DNA of 6,866 nucleotides from Anaerolineales bacterium (GTDB lineage Bacteria > Chloroflexota > Anaerolineae > Anaerolineales > E44-bin32): NCBI GenBank assembly GCA_030668545.1, contig DAOUTT010000116.1:1-6866 (forward strand). The letters are read 5' to 3'. The translations under genes and the position numbers were made by a program. Within the stretch, counting starts at the first letter, position 1; every line of letters starts with the position of its first letter. Under the pieces are notes generated by a model. The model did no database searches. It saw only the letters and a list, made by a program, of their open reading frames with translations, and was not told the origin of the DNA. Positions 5,996-6,866 of this stretch are shown here, piece by piece.

Positions 5996-6866
5996 TGTGA
6001 TAATGAAACCTCGTAAATACGATATCCGTTCTCATCGTAACGGAGGATCAACGCGGATGATGAATCAGGGTCCCACCCCCCCAACTCCCTCTCGAAAGGT
6101 CCATAGAAGATGAAGTCAACCTGGTGCTCATCTAAGAAATTCTCGCGCTGAAGCGCATCCCACCCATCGTAGAAGAACGCCGAAACTACAGGTAATAACT
6201 CCTCTAGATTGGCACTTTCCGGACCATGCCCAACAAGGACCCGCACGGAGACCCACGCCGGCAGCGCATTTCCAGTGCTATAGGATGCCAGGACGATGCT
6301 ATTCAGCGGCGAAATCCTCTCCAATTCCTGGAAGGCTCTAACCTCCCCGTCGGGTCTAAACATGGGCAGCTCCGGCCTGGCGACAGTTTGCAACCCGCCG
6401 ATCAGGAGAAGTGCGCTTGAAATAAGGGCACACGCAATGGAGACACGCACAAACATCTTCCCCCATGGGCGGCGTCGCCACAACTCCGCCATCCCCAGCG
6501 CGGCAAGCGTAACCATCGCCACCCAGATCCCCTCAGGGAGGCGGCGCTGCAGATTATGGGGGAAGTATGCCAACAATAGCCCTGCCGCCAGCCATCCAAT
6601 CGGCAGGAGCCATTGAGGGCGAGTTTTCCATACTCTCTTGCGGAAAGGCACTATCAAGAATGGGATCATCAAGCCATACGCCAGCAGATAATGAACTGGA
6701 TGTGGTGAGAGAATCTGATTCTGTCCTGTCCACGCCGCTAAAAATGGGTCGGTCGAGAAGGAAACTACGAAGTAAGCGAATAACGGCAGCGGCGGGATGA
6801 TCATTCGTAAAGTGTTGAAATAGAGAGGCCTGTAGATCTGTGGTTCTCTCTGCAGCAGGCTATGCA
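5992..6866 (-). CDS. GT-C/GT39-like glycosyltransferase, C-terminal part (start beyond right edge)
   Basis: The frame is open to the window edge. Twenty codons upstream of the internal ATG at 6804 read without a stop (HSLLQREP..IYRPLYFNTLR), so the ATG is not the true start and about 290 residues of a longer protein are visible. Five hydrophobic segments are seen in this part (by numbering from 6804: about 3-20, 37-55, 64-82, 91-108, 119-137). The pattern NLQRRLPEGIWVAMVTLAA (84-102) resembles the QRR.xEG stretch of multi-pass glycosyltransferase-like proteins. A soluble tail follows with VLVGHGPES (187-195) and a Tyr/Asp-rich end. The catalytic N-terminal part, including any first-loop Asp, lies outside the window, so the reaction cannot be confirmed. 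It probably uses a polyprenyl-linked sugar at the outer face of the membrane. The stop overlaps the YfhO start by four bases (GTGA), which suggests a shared operon and related jobs. Confidence 0.75.
   Translation of the reverse strand, partial: HSLLQREPQIYRPLYFNTLRMIIPPLPLFAYFVVSFSTDPFLAAWTGQNQILSPHPVHYLLAYGLMIPFLIVPFRKRVWKTRPQWLLPIGWLAAGLLLAYFPHNLQRRLPEGIWVAMVTLAALGMAELWRRRPWGKMFVRVSIACALISSALLLIGGLQTVARPELPMFRPDGEVRAFQELERISPLNSIVLASYSTGNALPAWVSVRVLVGHGPESANLEELLPVVSAFFYDGWDALQRENFLDEHQVDFIFYGPFERELGGWDPDSSSALILRYDENGYRIYEVSLSQ

Noticed and set aside
6802..6804. ATG at 6804 as the start of the right-hand gene
   Set aside because: The frame stays open for 20 more codons to the window edge, and the protein class normally has many helices before this point. 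It is an internal Met of a truncated gene.
1..6866. tRNA, rRNA, CRISPR array, insertion sequence, attachment site or defence system
   Set aside because: Reading both strands showed no repeated spacer pattern, no terminal inverted repeats, no transposase or nuclease motifs and no tRNA-like cloverleaf. Almost all DNA is accounted for by six minus-strand genes.

Overview
The window shows a compact stretch of bacterial chromosome with every credible gene on the minus strand, so transcription runs from right to left. Base composition is balanced to mildly GC-rich. Coding density is very high: genes overlap by 1, 4 and 16 bases, and there is only one real intergenic gap (2529-2651). The gene content is a YfhO-type membrane protein between other GT-C-like membrane proteins, a MoxR/DUF58 pair, and a membrane-anchored spermidine-synthase-like N-terminus. 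It reminds me of Chloroflexota (Anaerolineae-like) genomes. That assignment is an inference from protein style only; there is no rRNA or other marker here.

Right half (2652-6866): three large polytopic membrane proteins lie head to tail. First comes the C-terminal part of a GT-C/GT39-like glycosyltransferase whose start lies beyond the right edge. Next is a complete 753-residue YfhO-family protein that starts on a GTG inside the preceding stop (4-base overlap). Last is a 365-residue multi-pass protein with GYDGQF and YRYQR motifs, whose ATG lies 16 bases inside the YfhO gene. The overlaps point to one translationally coupled operon. Its likely role is assembly or decoration of a cell-surface glycan or glycoprotein from lipid-linked sugars.

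Middle gap (2529-2651): this 123-base spacer has no gene. It holds two weak inverted repeats, two candidate minus-strand promoters and a strong Shine-Dalgarno site. It probably separates two transcription units.

Left half (1-2528): a canonical MoxR-type AAA+ ATPase is followed, with a one-base overlap (TGATG), by a DUF58 protein. About 16 bases later comes the N-terminus of a membrane-embedded spermidine-synthase-like protein cut by the left edge. MoxR and DUF58 proteins typically work together as a chaperone/adaptor pair at the membrane. A transglutaminase gene often follows this pair, but here the next gene is the SpeE-like one.

No tRNA, rRNA, CRISPR array, insertion sequence or integration signature was seen. 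The window looks like ordinary core or near-core chromosome. The most interesting points are the poorly characterised GYDGQF/YRYQR protein, the replacement of the usual acidic residue in the YfhO first loop, the incomplete metal-binding motif of the DUF58 protein, and the coupling of MoxR-DUF58 to a SpeE-like gene.
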